Notes: generated from the sequence alone by a model not told the origin. A stretch of 64,000 bases of DNA from Pikeienuella piscinae (GCF_011044155.1 NZ_CP049056.1:992001-1056000), one strand, 5' to 3'; positions 1 through 9,421 are shown, numbered from the stretch's first letter. Translations and numbers: made by a program.

Positions 1-346
1 GAATCTCCTTGCGCGTCGAGCCGGCGGCGTTGGTCAGAAACGCCAGCTCCGCGCCGAGCGCCTTGAAACATTCGAGGACGGGGCGCATCGCCGCCGCATC
101 GCCGCCCTCATAGTAGTGCTTGCGCCCGGAGAGCATGGCGACCTCGATACCCTCAAGCCGACCCAGCGTGAGCGCGCCGGCATGGCCGCTGACGCCGGAG
201 ACCGGAAAGCCGGGAAGGTCCCCGAATTCGAACCGCGTCGCGCCCTCCAGCTCATCCGCCATCGCGCCGAGGCCAGAGCCGAGAACGAGGCCCATCCGCA
301 CCGGCGTCCGGGCTTTCGCGCGAATAATATCGGCGGCTGCGGTCAT
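1..346 (-). CDS. punA: Purine-nucleoside phosphorylase, C-terminus cut by window edge
   Basis: Cleaves purine nucleosides with phosphate to a free base and (deoxy)ribose-1-phosphate in cytosolic nucleoside salvage. About 115 N-terminal residues are visible. They carry the family landmarks LVLGSGLG (20-27, phosphate site), GHAG (54-57), a GRKHYYEG block (74-81) and TNAAG near residue 110. The ATG at 346 overlaps the stop of the upstream cytidine deaminase as ATGA, so the two salvage genes are probably co-translated. The remaining C-terminal half lies beyond base 1. I see no frameshift in the visible part. The identity is firm; the only limit is truncation. Confidence 0.93.
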   Translation of the reverse strand, partial: MTAAADIIRAKARTPVRMGLVLGSGLGAMADELEGATRFEFGDLPGFPVSGVSGHAGALTLGRLEGIEVAMLSGRKHYYEGGDAAAMRPVLECFKALGAELAFLTNAAGSTRKEI

Positions 347-735
347 GCTTCCCCATCCAGGCTGAACGCCTCCGGCAGCAGCGCGCCGAGGGTCCAGCGC
401 CCGCGCTCGCCCGCCGGCCCGGCAGAAATGACCGGCGTATCGGCGGCCGCGAATTCGGCGAGCTTTTGCCGACATCCCCCGCAGGGCGTGCAGGGGCGCG
501 CGCTGTCGGCCCAGACGCATATTTCCGCGATTCTGGTCTCTCCCGCCATGACCATGGCCGAGATCGCGCTTGGTTCGGCGCACCAGCCCTGCGGATAGGC
601 GGCGTTCTCGATGTTGCAGCCTGCGTAGACGGCCCCCGACGCCGCCCTAATCGCGGCGCCGACGCGGAACCGCGAATAAGGTGCGTGGGCGCGCGCGGCG
701 GCTGAACTGGCGGCCGCAATCAGATCGGCGGACAT
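343..735 (-). CDS. cdd: Cytidine deaminase
   Basis: Deaminates cytidine and deoxycytidine to uridine forms. At 130 aa it has the size of the small tetrameric class. The zinc and catalytic motif reads C52-A-E54 (a Cys ligand in place of His, as in the Bacillus-type enzymes), and the second zinc motif is PCGGCRQ (Cys85 and Cys88). CNIENA at 40-45 is the substrate-binding stretch. I chose the ATG at 735 because the family N-terminus begins there; an in-frame ATG at 768 would add eleven residues. The stop overlaps the punA start, so this is a cdd-punA salvage unit. The next gene upstream ends at 827 on the same strand. Confidence 0.93.
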   Translation of the reverse strand: MSADLIAAASSAAARAHAPYSRFRVGAAIRAASGAVYAGCNIENAAYPQGWCAEPSAISAMVMAGETRIAEICVWADSARPCTPCGGCRQKLAEFAAADTPVISAGPAGERGRWTLGALLPEAFSLDGEA

Positions 736-826
736 CGGCTTTCGGGCTCCCGGCTGGCTCGGCGTCATGATCGCCCGGCGAGCGCGGCGCGGCAAGCGCC
801 GATCCGTCGCCGGAGCCGGCCGCGCA

Positions 827-2251
827 TCACTCCTTCGCCCAGCTTTCCCGCTTGCGATAAATTGTGGATGGGCTGAGGTCGAGCACGCGCGCCGCCTTCG
901 GCACCGAACCGTCATGCGCGGCGATCGTCGCCTCGATGAACTCGCGTTCGACCTCCGCCATCGTGGCGCCGACAAGCGGCTCGACACGGGCTGAGACGCC
1001 GATCGGAGGGGCCGCGCCATCGGTCGCGATCGCGCCATTGCGCTGCGCCTGAGGTTGCGGCGCCTTCATGGGCTCGGCCAGACCCGGCGGCAGCATGTCC
1101 GGCGTCGCCTCCTCGCCGTCGTGCAGAAGGACGATATTCCACATCACATTCTGCAACTGGCGCATGTTTCCCGGCCATTGCAGATTGCGCATGATTTCGG
1201 CGAGCTCCGGCGAAACCCTGGTGAAGCGTTTGCCCTCATCGGCGGAATAGCGCCGCAGGAAGCTCTCCGCCGCCACGATCACATCCTCGCCGCGCTCACG
1301 CAATGGCGGCAGATGGATCGGGACGACATGCAGCCGGTAAAAGAGGTCCTCGCGAAAACGCCCGGCCCTCACCTCCTCCACCGGATTGCGATTGGTCGCG
1401 CAGATGATGCGCGCATCGACCTTGCGCGGGGTGGTCGCGCCCACCGGAGTTACGGTCGATGTCTGCAGAAAGCGCAGGAGTTTGGTCTGGAGCGCGAGAT
1501 CCATCTCGCAGATTTCATCGAGGAAAAGCGTTCCGCCATCGGCCGCAGCCGCCGCGCCGGGCTTGTCGGCTATGGCGCCGGTAAAGGACCCCCGCAAATG
1601 CCCGAACACTTCCGACTCGAGAAGATCGCGAGGAATGGCGCCGCAATTCAGCGCGATGAACGGGCCGTCGGCGCGTCCGGACTCCGCGTGGAGCGCCTGC
1701 GCAGCCACCTCCTTGCCGGCGCCGCTCTCGCCGGTGATGAACACCGTAGCGGTGGAGCGGCCAATCTCGCTGATCAGGTGATAGACCTCCCGCATGCCGG
1801 GAGAATCGCCGATGAAGCCATGAAAGCCGCCGACCTCGAGTTTCGGTTTTGCGCGCCGGGCGCGCCCGCTCTTCGCAATCTCCAGAAGCGCGTTATCGAC
1901 CGCAGAGAGAAGGCGTCGCTCATCGAAGGGTTTGACGAGGAAATCGAACGCCCCGCCGCGCATGGCGTCGACAGCGCGGTTGATCGAACCGTTGGCGGTG
2001 ATGACGATGACCTTGCCTGTCGGGTCGGCCTCACGCATCTCAGACAGAAGATCGAGCCCGTCGCCATCCGGCAGCATCAGGTCGAGCAGGACGAGCCGCC
2101 CCGACGCGCCCTTGTGCAACGCCTTTCCCTCGGCCGCCAGATAGGCGCACTCGACGGCGTGCCCCGCGTTCTTGAGGACGTTCTCGTACATCATCGCGAG
2201 AGAGCGCGTATCCTCGACCAGAAGCACGGGTTGGGACGCGCGCGTACTCAT
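827..2251 (-). CDS. LuxO-like sigma-54 response regulator
   Basis: NtrC-type activator of 474 aa that should drive sigma-54 RNA polymerase when phosphorylated. Domains in order: receiver (about 8-122, phospho-acceptor Asp57 in LLDLMLPD), AAA+ ATPase (about 145-370, Walker A GESGAGKE at 174-181, Walker B TLFLDEI near 241-247), and a C-terminal Fis-type helix-turn-helix (about 435-470). The C-terminal run VPKAARVLDLSPSTIYRK resembles Vibrio LuxO. The sigma-54 contact loop reads GSFTGA (221-226) rather than the usual GAFTGA. Its start overlaps the stop of the receiver-HPt gene by four bases, so that protein is its likely phosphodonor. Target genes are not evident nearby. No histidine kinase is in the window. 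Confidence 0.85.
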   Translation of the reverse strand: MSTRASQPVLLVEDTRSLAMMYENVLKNAGHAVECAYLAAEGKALHKGASGRLVLLDLMLPDGDGLDLLSEMREADPTGKVIVITANGSINRAVDAMRGGAFDFLVKPFDERRLLSAVDNALLEIAKSGRARRAKPKLEVGGFHGFIGDSPGMREVYHLISEIGRSTATVFITGESGAGKEVAAQALHAESGRADGPFIALNCGAIPRDLLESEVFGHLRGSFTGAIADKPGAAAAADGGTLFLDEICEMDLALQTKLLRFLQTSTVTPVGATTPRKVDARIICATNRNPVEEVRAGRFREDLFYRLHVVPIHLPPLRERGEDVIVAAESFLRRYSADEGKRFTRVSPELAEIMRNLQWPGNMRQLQNVMWNIVLLHDGEEATPDMLPPGLAEPMKAPQPQAQRNGAIATDGAAPPIGVSARVEPLVGATMAEVEREFIEATIAAHDGSVPKAARVLDLSPSTIYRKRESWAKE

Positions 2252-3045
2252 ACCGTCCTCGCTTTTCGCTCGGAGGCGATAAACGCGATGACATTGTCCA
2301 ATTCGGGCAAGGCGTCCTCCGCCAACGTCGCGGCGGCGTCTGCGTCCTGTTCCTCCGCCAGCCGGTTCAGTCGTTCGGATTGGCGCTGCAGGCGGGCCGC
2401 GCCGACCGTTCCCGCGACGGAGATGAGAATATGGCTAGCCCGCGCCATCAGGTCGAGATCAGCGTTCGCCCCAGCCTCCGAAATATCAGTTCTCGCCGTC
2501 TGCAGATCGGATTCGATCCGGACAAGCAGTTCGGGCATCGCGTCATCGCCGATCGAAGCCGCGAGGCTTTCATAAATCATGCGTTCGATCACTGCTCCGG
2601 GGGCCGGCGCGGCGCCAGCGGAGGTTTTCTCGGCGCGCCCATCCAGAAGCGAGAGGATATCGACGCCGAACTGCTTGATCGACGTAATCGGCTTGGCGAT
2701 CAGGCCGTCCGCGCCGACACCGGTGATCTTTTCCCGATGTTCCTGCATCGCATAAGCGGTGAGCGCGATCACCAGTGCATCGGAGAGCGGTCCTTCGTCG
2801 GCGCGGATCGCACGGATCACGTCAAGCCCGGAGACACGCGGCATCTCGATATCGATCAGAAGCACGTCATAGGTTCGCTCACGAAGCCTCTCCAGCGCGA
2901 TGGCGCCATCGGCCGCGATATCGACCTCCGCCCCCAATGTCTCCAGCATCTGGGTCGCGACAAGCTGGTTGGTGACGTTGTCCTCGGCCAACAGGATCGA
3001 CATGCCTTTCAGGCGATCGAGGTCGATCTCCGTCGCTGCATCCAT
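2248..3045 (-). CDS. Receiver-HPt phosphotransfer protein
   Basis: A 265-aa protein with an N-terminal receiver domain (about 15-130, Asp65 in LLIDIEMP) and a C-terminal histidine phosphotransfer domain whose likely acceptor is His205 (MARASHILIS, followed by GTVGAARL). It looks like an intermediate that passes phosphate between a hybrid kinase and the downstream LuxO-like regulator, playing the part of LuxU. The ATG at 3045 is chosen because AAGGAG lies 7 bases upstream. A longer open frame to 3084 lacks such a site. The gene overlaps its downstream partner as ATGA. The role is inferred from domains and coupling; the sensor is unknown. Confidence 0.8.
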   Translation of the reverse strand: MDAATEIDLDRLKGMSILLAEDNVTNQLVATQMLETLGAEVDIAADGAIALERLRERTYDVLLIDIEMPRVSGLDVIRAIRADEGPLSDALVIALTAYAMQEHREKITGVGADGLIAKPITSIKQFGVDILSLLDGRAEKTSAGAAPAPGAVIERMIYESLAASIGDDAMPELLVRIESDLQTARTDISEAGANADLDLMARASHILISVAGTVGAARLQRQSERLNRLAEEQDADAAATLAEDALPELDNVIAFIASERKARTV

Positions 3046-3085
3046 GTGCGGGCTCCTTGCAACCTCCGGGCGTCTCACGTCCAAT

Positions 3086-3120
3086 CTGCGCCAGTATAGG
3101 GATGCATTGCAAACTGCAAA
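3086..3120 (-). promoter_or_regulatory. Candidate sigma-70 promoter for the LuxU/LuxO-like pair
   Basis: On the minus strand a -35 TTTGCA (3120-3115), a 16-base spacer and a -10 TATACT (3098-3093) lie about 50 bases upstream of the ATG at 3045. The -35 sits inside a short repeat (TTTGCA G TTTGCA), which could be a regulator site. Pattern match only. Confidence 0.45.
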
Positions 3121-3242
3121 GCGCTGACCCGCGTCACGGCGCGCAAACGGGCGTGATTTCAGCTCGGACAGCGGTGCAATTCACCTGAAAGCCGTCCGCG
3201 GGGCGACGGCTACCGGTATAAACTAGCGCACGAACGCCCGCG

Positions 3243-5135
3243 TCAGCGCGGGAATCCGATCTTCGCCAGCGAATCGCGAATTTCATCGAGAATCGCCATG
3301 TCGTCGATCGTCGCCGGGGAACGAAAGCTCTCCCCATCCGCGATCTTGCCCATGATCGCGCGAAGGATTTTTCCGGACCGGGTCTTTGGCAGACGCTCGA
3401 CGATCACCGCGAGACGAAAGGCGGCGACCGGACCGATTCGCTCACGGATCAGCGCCACGCATTCGGCGATAATCTCCTCATGCGGTCGCTCCACGCCGCG
3501 ATTGAGACAGAGAAAGCCCATGGGAACCTGGCCTTTCAGGTCATCGGCGACCCCGATCACGGCGCACTCCGCGACATCGGGATGATCGGAGAGCACCTCC
3601 TCCATCGCCCCGGTCGAGAGCCGGTGTCCGGCGACGTTTATCACATCGTCCGTGCGCGCCATGATGTGGAGGTAGCCCTCCGCATCCTTCATTCCTGCGT
3701 CACCGGTTTCGTAGTAGCCGGGGAAGGTTTCGAGATAGGCATTGCGAAACCGCGCCTCGGCGTTCCAGAGCGTCGGCAAGCATCCGGGCGGCAGCGGCAG
3801 CTTCACCGCCACCGCGCCAAGCGTTCCGGGGGCCGCTTCATGCCCGCCTTCATCAAGAATCCGCACATCGTACCCCGGCATGGCGAGACCGGTGGAGCCG
3901 ACGCGGACCTCCAGATCGGGATCAAGTCCCACCGGCAAGCCGGTGATCGCCCAGCCGGTTTCTGTCTGCCACCAATGATCGACAACCGGCACGCCGAGAC
4001 GCTCCTGCGCCCAGTTCACCGTGTCGCTGTCCGAGCGCTCACCGGCGAGGAAGAGATAGTCGAGACCGGAAAGATCGTAAGCCCCGGCCAACTCGCCCTC
4101 GGGGTCTTCGCGCTTGATGGCGCGGAACGCCGTCGGGGCGGTGAAGAAGCTCTTCACCCCATGTTCGGCGATCACCCGCCAGAAGGCCCCGGCGTCGGGC
4201 GTGCCAACCGGTTTGCCCTCGTAGAGGATCGACGTGCACCCCCTGAAAAGCGGGCCATAGACGATATAGGAATGCCCGACCACCCACCCGACATCCGACG
4301 CGGCCCAGAAGACATCTCCGGTATCGACGCCATAGAGATTCTTCATCGACCAGTTCAGCGCGACGGCGTGCCCGCCCGCCGGGCGGACCACGCCTTTCGG
4401 CTGGCCGGTCGTGCCGGAGGTATAGAGAATATAGAGCGGGTCGGCTCCGCCGACCGGCGCGCAGGGCGCGGGCGATGCGCCCTCCTGAAACGCCTCCCAC
4501 TCCTTGTCGCGCCCCTCGATCAGCGTGGCCGGCCTTTGCGGACGTTGCAAGATGACAGTGAAACCGGGCTTGTGTTCGGCCTGTTCGATGGCGCCGTCGA
4601 GAAGCGGCTTGTAGTCGACCACCCGCCCCGGCTCGACCCCGCAGGAGGCGGCGATCACCGCCTTCGGTTTGCAATCATCGATTCTGACTGCGAGCTCATT
4701 CGACGCGAATCCGCCGAACACCACGGAGTGAACCGCGCCGATCCGCGCGCAAGCGAGCATGGCAACCGCCGCCTCGGCGACCATCGGCATGTAAATCATC
4801 ACGCGGTCGCCCGGTCCAACTCCCTTACGGGCCAGCGCGCCGCCAAGCCGCGCCGTCAATTCCTGCAACTCGGCATAGGTGACGACGCGCTTCGCGCCGG
4901 TCACCGGGCTGTCATGGATGATCGCCGCCTGATCGCCCCGCCCGGCGGCGACGTGCCGGTCGACTGCGTTCCAGCAGGTGTTCATCACGCCATCGACGAA
5001 CCATTCGTAAAGCGGCGCCTTCTCATCTGAAAGCGCGCGCGTCGGCTGAGTGACCCAGTCGATATCACCGGCCGCCGCCATCCAGAACGACTCGGGATCA
5101 GCGCGCCAGCTCTCATAAACCGCACGGTATTCCAT
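3243..5135 (-). CDS. prpE: Propionyl-CoA synthetase (AMP-forming)
   Basis: Activates propionate (and probably acetate) to its CoA thioester through an acyl-adenylate. At 630 aa it has the expected size, with the ATP-binding motif YTSGTTGQPKG in the middle and the C-terminal catalytic lysine motif KTRSGKILR near the end. The N-terminus MEYRAVYESW followed by DPESFW is typical of PrpE rather than of Acs. The ATG at 5135 has GGGAGG five bases upstream; an in-frame extension to 5246 has no such support. It appears to be a single-gene unit. An Acs-type specificity cannot be excluded by reading alone. Confidence 0.88.
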   Translation of the reverse strand: MEYRAVYESWRADPESFWMAAAGDIDWVTQPTRALSDEKAPLYEWFVDGVMNTCWNAVDRHVAAGRGDQAAIIHDSPVTGAKRVVTYAELQELTARLGGALARKGVGPGDRVMIYMPMVAEAAVAMLACARIGAVHSVVFGGFASNELAVRIDDCKPKAVIAASCGVEPGRVVDYKPLLDGAIEQAEHKPGFTVILQRPQRPATLIEGRDKEWEAFQEGASPAPCAPVGGADPLYILYTSGTTGQPKGVVRPAGGHAVALNWSMKNLYGVDTGDVFWAASDVGWVVGHSYIVYGPLFRGCTSILYEGKPVGTPDAGAFWRVIAEHGVKSFFTAPTAFRAIKREDPEGELAGAYDLSGLDYLFLAGERSDSDTVNWAQERLGVPVVDHWWQTETGWAITGLPVGLDPDLEVRVGSTGLAMPGYDVRILDEGGHEAAPGTLGAVAVKLPLPPGCLPTLWNAEARFRNAYLETFPGYYETGDAGMKDAEGYLHIMARTDDVINVAGHRLSTGAMEEVLSDHPDVAECAVIGVADDLKGQVPMGFLCLNRGVERPHEEIIAECVALIRERIGPVAAFRLAVIVERLPKTRSGKILRAIMGKIADGESFRSPATIDDMAILDEIRDSLAKIGFPR

Positions 5136-5232
5136 CGTCGCCTCCCATCTCTGCCGATCATCAATGGGAAAGCATGAATGACGAGAAGCGGCAAGTGCCG
5201 CGCGCCCGGCCGCGACGTTCCGTCGGGGTCGA

Positions 5233-5257
5233 CCGCCGGCGCACAAGGCGCCGGCGG
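5233..5257 (-). terminator. GC-rich hairpin behind the surface-protein gene
   Basis: Perfect 10-bp stem (5233-5242 with 5248-5257) and a 5-base loop, 24 bases past the stop of the gene ending at 5282 and upstream of prpE. No T-run follows on the minus strand, so it may be a Rho-assisted terminator or a 3'-end stabiliser. Confidence 0.5.
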
Positions 5258-5281
5258 CGTCTTCTGATGGAGCGGCCGGCT

Positions 5282-5986
5282 TCAGGCGACCTTGCGCCGA
5301 TACGCGGTGAAGCCCATCAGGCCGATCGCCGTGAGAAAGAGGGGCAGCGCCGCCGGAACCGGCACCGCCGAAAGCTCGAACTCGCCCGTGGCGACCGGCA
5401 ACACCGCTCGGTAACCGGCGGTTCCGTTCACCTCGCCCCCGGTGCCGACGCCCTGGTCCGCCCGTACGGACATGCCGTGGATGACGATCTCGCGCAGCGT
5501 CAGGTCAAAGAGGTCAGCGGCGCTCATCCCGGCGGCGAAGGCCGGCGTGGTCAGCAGGTCATACTGATACGAGAAGTCGATCGTTCCGTGAGGCGCCATC
5601 GGAAAACCGCCGGTTCCGGGAATCGTGTCGTCCCGCAACTCCAGAACAATCGGGCCGTAGGACGTCGCGCCTTCGAGCAATTCGACGAATCCATCGCCAT
5701 CGGCGTCCTGGGCGATAGTCGGCGATTGCGAGTTCGCCGGATTCCCATTGGCGTCGAAAAGACCGTGGATATGTTGGACGTGAAGCTGGTTCGCCTCCAG
5801 CCCTTTCGCGCTCACCTGCACGTCCAGCGTCATCGCCACATCGTCAAGAAGCAACTCAGCCATCCCGGTGACGCCGGAGCTGTTCAGCGCCACGAGGTCG
5901 GCCGTATAAGCGAAGGTCGCGGCGTCACCGGCGCGCGGCGCTGCAATCGCGAGCGCGGCGGCGGTCATCACAAGCATGCTTTTCAT
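5282..5986 (-). CDS. CHRD-like secreted protein with VPLPA-CTERM anchor
   Basis: A 234-aa exported protein. An N-terminal signal peptide (about 1-22, hydrophobic core TAAALAIAA) precedes a beta-rich domain with a QHIHG stretch, resembling CHRD domains. The C-terminus has the tripartite sorting signal of exosortase substrates: VPVPAALPLF, a short hydrophobic helix, and the basic tail YRRK. In Rhodobacterales such VPLPA-type tails direct processing by a dedicated exosortase, so the mature protein is probably on the surface or in exopolysaccharide. No exosortase gene lies in the window. It is monocistronic, with a hairpin on each side. Confidence 0.72.
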   Translation of the reverse strand: MKSMLVMTAAALAIAAPRAGDAATFAYTADLVALNSSGVTGMAELLLDDVAMTLDVQVSAKGLEANQLHVQHIHGLFDANGNPANSQSPTIAQDADGDGFVELLEGATSYGPIVLELRDDTIPGTGGFPMAPHGTIDFSYQYDLLTTPAFAAGMSAADLFDLTLREIVIHGMSVRADQGVGTGGEVNGTAGYRAVLPVATGEFELSAVPVPAALPLFLTAIGLMGFTAYRRKVA

Positions 5987-6019
5987 TGGGAGCCTCTCTA
6001 TCGAACAATGTTTTTCGTA

Positions 6020-6037
6020 ACGGGTCCAATGACCCGT
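6020..6037. repeat. Inverted repeat between maeB and the surface-protein gene
   Basis: ACGGGTC / GACCCGT, a 7-bp perfect stem with the 4-base loop CAAT, 34 bases upstream of the start at 5986 and 109 bases past the maeB stop. It could be a maeB terminator or an operator in the 5' region of the surface-protein gene. No T-tract is present on the relevant strand. Confidence 0.4.
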
Positions 6038-6145
6038 ACAAGGTACGATAGAAATCTCCCGAAAGTTTCACGCATTACGCGATCCATGCGCGAAGCGTTA
6101 ACTTTCGCATATCGCGCGCGGCGCGAATGCCGGATGAAGCCCGGT

Positions 6146-8413
6146 TCAGCCGCCCGCCAGCGCCGCGATATTGATCAATCCGCGCGCCGTGGCGGACGGC
6201 GTGACGATATGCGCTTTTCCCTCCAGCCCCATCAGGATCGGCCCGACGCCCATTCCCTTGCCGACAGTCTTCAGAAGGTTACGCGCGACGCTCGCCGCGC
6301 TGGCGTTCGGCATGACCAGAAGGTTGGCGGTTCCATGCAAGCGGCTCGACGGGAAGATTCGTTCACGCACCTTCGGGTCCATCGCGGTATCGGCGTGCAT
6401 CTCGCCCTCATACTCGAAATCGACGCCGGCCTCGTCCATCAAGCCGACAGCGCGGCGCATCTTCGCCGCATCGGGCTGACTGACGGACCCGAAATTAGAA
6501 TTGGAGATGAAGGCCGCTTTCGGTTCCTGCTTGAAGTCGCGCATGATCGCGGCCGAGGCCACGGCGATCTCGACGAGTTGCTCCGCCGAGGGATCCTCGT
6601 GCACATGGGTGTCGGCGATGAAAAGCGGCCCGGTGTCCATGATCAGCAGCGAAAGCGCGCCGATCGGATGACGCCCGTCACGCGCCAGGACGTCGGCGAT
6701 ATACTTCAGATGCCAGCCATATTCACCGAACAGCCCGCAGATCATGCTGTCGGCCTCGCCCCGGTGCACCATGGTCGCAGCGATTGCGGTCGTGTTGGTG
6801 CGGATGATCGCCTTCGCCAGGTCGGTCGAAACGCCGTCGCGCTTCTTCAGATCGTAATAGGTGCTCCAGTACTCGAAATAGCGCGGGTCATCCTCCGGGT
6901 TAACGATCTCGAAATCGGCTCCGGCCTTCAGCTCCACGCCCATCCTGTCGAGTCGATCTTGCACAACGCCGGGGCGTCCGATCAGGATCGGCGCGTCGAT
7001 CCCGTCCTGGAGCATGTTCTGCGCGCAGCGGAGCGCGCGCTCGTCCTCGCCCTCGGCGAAGACGATTCGTCGGGAGACCGACATCGCCCGTTCGAAGATC
7101 GGCTTCATCGCAAAGCCGGTCCGGAATACCGAGGAAAGAAGATTCTTCCGGTAAGCCTCGACATCCTCCAGCGGGCGCATGGCGACTCCGGTCTCCATCG
7201 CGGTCTTGGCGACGGCCGTGGCCACGACCGAGAGAAGGCGCGGATCGAAGGGCTTCGGGATCAGATAATCCGGCCCGAAGACGAGGTTCTCGCCCGAATA
7301 AGCCGCCGCCGCCTCCGCCGTCGAGGGCGCGCGGGCGAGCGCTGCGATGGCGTGGACGCAGGCGACCTTCATTTCCTCGTTGATTTCCGTCGCGCCGACA
7401 TCGAGCGCGCCGCGGAAGATGAACGGAAAGCAAAGAACATTGTTGACCTGATTCGGGTAATCTGATCGCCCGGTGGCGATCAGCGCGTCCGGCGCCGCAT
7501 CGCGGGCGACATCCGGCATGATCTCGGGCACGGGATTGGCGAGGCCGAAGATGATCGGCGCCGGGGCCATGGTCTTGACCATCTCCTGCGTCAGCACGCC
7601 GGGCGCCGAGACGCCAAGGAACATGTCGGCGCCCTTGATCGCGTCTTCCAGCGTGCGCGCGTCGGTCTCGCGGGCGTGAACCTGCTTGTCAGGCGTCAGG
7701 TCGTCGCGTCCCGCGTGGATGACGCCGGAGCGGTCGCAGACGAGGATGTTCTCACGCTTCACGCCCATGGTTATCAGAAGGTTGATGCAGGCCGTCCCCG
7801 CCGCGCCGCCGCCGGAGACGGTGAGCTTGATGTTCTCGAATTTCTTGCCGCCGAGCTTGAGCGCGTTGACCGCCGCGGCGCAGCAGACGATCGCAGTGCC
7901 GTGCTGGTCGTCGTGAAAGACCGGAATCCCCATGCGCTCCTTGCAGATTCGCTCAACCTCGAAACATTCTGGAGCCTTGATGTCCTCAAGGTTGATGGCG
8001 CCGAATGTCGGCTCCAAAGCGATCACGATCTCGGCCAGTTTCGCCGGGTCCGTCTCGTCCACCTCGATGTCATAGCAGTCGATATTGGCGAATTTCTTGA
8101 AGAGCGCCGCCTTCCCCTCCATCACCGGTTTGGAGGCCAGCGCGCCGATATTGCCGAGGCCGAGCACGGCGGTGCCGTTGGAGACGACGGCGACGAGATT
8201 GCCCTTGCCGGTGTAGCGCGCCGCGGCGGCCGCATCTTCCTCGATCGCCGTGCAGGCGTCGGCGACGCCGGGCGAGTAGGCGAGGGAAAGATCGCGCGCC
8301 GTCGTCATCGGCTTTGTGACGCGCACCTCGAGTTTACCCGGCCGGCCGTCCTCATGATAGCGCAGCGCGTCCTCGCGCAGCATGGCGCGGGCGTTGTTCG
8401 TGTCATCGGTCAC
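6146..8413 (-). CDS. maeB: NADP-dependent malic enzyme with phosphotransacetylase-like domain
   Basis: Oxidatively decarboxylates malate to pyruvate with reduction of NADP. The 755-aa length is that of the large MaeB class: malic enzyme N- and NAD-binding domains (about 1-425, with [10 protein letters not shown]-like [10 protein letters not shown] near 45 and [18 protein letters not shown] near 85) fused to a phosphotransacetylase-like domain (about 430-750) that usually acts as an acetyl-CoA sensor rather than an enzyme. The start is GTG at 8413, preceded by a GGGGGG run 8 bases upstream; the ATG seven bases inside is out of frame. It is a single transcription unit. Confidence 0.93.
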   Translation of the reverse strand: MTDDTNNARAMLREDALRYHEDGRPGKLEVRVTKPMTTARDLSLAYSPGVADACTAIEEDAAAAARYTGKGNLVAVVSNGTAVLGLGNIGALASKPVMEGKAALFKKFANIDCYDIEVDETDPAKLAEIVIALEPTFGAINLEDIKAPECFEVERICKERMGIPVFHDDQHGTAIVCCAAAVNALKLGGKKFENIKLTVSGGGAAGTACINLLITMGVKRENILVCDRSGVIHAGRDDLTPDKQVHARETDARTLEDAIKGADMFLGVSAPGVLTQEMVKTMAPAPIIFGLANPVPEIMPDVARDAAPDALIATGRSDYPNQVNNVLCFPFIFRGALDVGATEINEEMKVACVHAIAALARAPSTAEAAAAYSGENLVFGPDYLIPKPFDPRLLSVVATAVAKTAMETGVAMRPLEDVEAYRKNLLSSVFRTGFAMKPIFERAMSVSRRIVFAEGEDERALRCAQNMLQDGIDAPILIGRPGVVQDRLDRMGVELKAGADFEIVNPEDDPRYFEYWSTYYDLKKRDGVSTDLAKAIIRTNTTAIAATMVHRGEADSMICGLFGEYGWHLKYIADVLARDGRHPIGALSLLIMDTGPLFIADTHVHEDPSAEQLVEIAVASAAIMRDFKQEPKAAFISNSNFGSVSQPDAAKMRRAVGLMDEAGVDFEYEGEMHADTAMDPKVRERIFPSSRLHGTANLLVMPNASAASVARNLLKTVGKGMGVGPILMGLEGKAHIVTPSATARGLINIAALAGG

Positions 8414-8707
8414 AGGAATTCCCCCCAGGGTGCGGCTTTGATTGCGCCAGTTTAGGCACGATTACCGCAGCCACGCCAGAAAAAGCGGACGGAAGGTGTC
8501 GACGGCGCGTCGTCCCGGCGACAATGACCGCGCGCTGGCGAATACAGAGCGGACGGGCGGACAAGCGCGCGCGGCGACCGGTTTCATCGTGACCGATATG
8601 GCCGCAACTTCGCATACGCGGACAGTGTCGCGTGATCCGGCGGACGCGCCGTTTGTGGGCAGCGGATCGCGGCGGCGGAACCCTCGCGCCGCCGCGGGCC
8701 GCGCATG
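8414..8707. other. Intergenic space, maeB to ctrA
   Basis: This 294-base gap should hold the maeB promoter. It also contains a ctrA-proximal hairpin, listed separately. I see no convincing gene or further motif in it. Confidence 0.5.
8668..8696 (-). terminator. Hairpin behind ctrA
   Basis: A 10-bp perfect stem (8668-8677 with 8687-8696) and 9-base loop begins 12 bases past the ctrA stop. No T-run follows, so the intrinsic-terminator call is tentative. Confidence 0.45.
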
Positions 8708-9421
8708 TCAGGCCAGGGCGGGCTCGGCCCCCTGGACTTCGGCCGGCGCGGGATCGCGCAGCACGTAACCACGGCCCCAGACCGTTTCGATGTACGTATG
8801 CCCGCCGGTCGCCGCCGCCAGCTTCTTGCGGAGCTTGCAGATGAACACGTCGATGATCTTCAGTTCCGGCTCGTCCATCCCGCCATAGAGATGGTTGAGG
8901 AACATCTCCTTCGTCAGCGTAGTGCCCTTTCTGAGACTCAGAAGCTCCAGCATCTGGTATTCCTTGCCAGTGAGATGCACCGGCGTTCCGTCGGCCTCCA
9001 CCGTCTTGGCGTCGAGATTGACCGCGATCCGCCCGGTCGAGATCACGGATTGCGCATGCCCCTTGGAGCGCCGGACGATCGCGTGGATTCTCGCGATCAA
9101 CTCGTCCCGGTCGAAGGGCTTGGTCATGTAGTCGTCCGCCCCGAAGCCGAACCCTTTCAGCTTGTCGTCGGTTTCCGTCATGCCCGAGAGAATCAGGATC
9201 GGCGTATCGATCTTGGCGACCCTCAGCGCCTTCAGCACGTCGTATCCGGTCATGTCCGGCAGATTGAGATCGAGCAGGATCAGGTCGTAATCATAGAGTT
9301 TGGCGAGTTCTATCCCCTCTTCCCCCTGGTCGGTGGCGTAGACGTTCAGATTCGCCTTCGCGAGCATCATCTCTATGCTCCGCGAGGTCGACTGGTCGTC
9401 CTCGATCAACAATACGCGCAT
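8708..9421 (-). CDS. ctrA: Cell-cycle master regulator CtrA
   Basis: OmpR-type response regulator of 237 aa. The receiver domain starts MRVLLIEDD and has the phospho-acceptor at Asp51 ([11 protein letters not shown]), the same number as in Caulobacter. The C-terminal winged helix carries [17 protein letters not shown] and [11 protein letters not shown]. In alphaproteobacteria CtrA controls division, flagellar and, in Rhodobacterales, gene-transfer-agent genes. The ATG at 9421 begins the canonical N-terminus and follows AAAGGAC; an in-frame extension to 9445 is not needed. sciP, an inhibitor of CtrA, lies directly upstream on the same strand. The 102-base gap between them carries TTAAC repeats that suggest autoregulation. 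Confidence 0.96.
   Translation of the reverse strand: MRVLLIEDDQSTSRSIEMMLAKANLNVYATDQGEEGIELAKLYDYDLILLDLNLPDMTGYDVLKALRVAKIDTPILILSGMTETDDKLKGFGFGADDYMTKPFDRDELIARIHAIVRRSKGHAQSVISTGRIAVNLDAKTVEADGTPVHLTGKEYQMLELLSLRKGTTLTKEMFLNHLYGGMDEPELKIIDVFICKLRKKLAAATGGHTYIETVWGRGYVLRDPAPAEVQGAEPALA

Noticed and set aside
1055-2575. A 506-codon plus-strand frame opposite the LuxO-like activator
   Set aside because: No domain, no ribosome binding site, and it runs across the boundary of two well-supported minus-strand genes.
2248-3084. Longer start at 3084 for the receiver-HPt gene
   Set aside because: The extra 13 residues have no family support, and a strong AAGGAG stands before the ATG at 3045.
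5174-7465. A 763-codon plus-strand frame opposite the surface-protein gene and malic enzyme
   Set aside because: Low-complexity translation rich in Arg and His, spanning two genes and their spacer; a shadow of GC-rich coding on the other strand.
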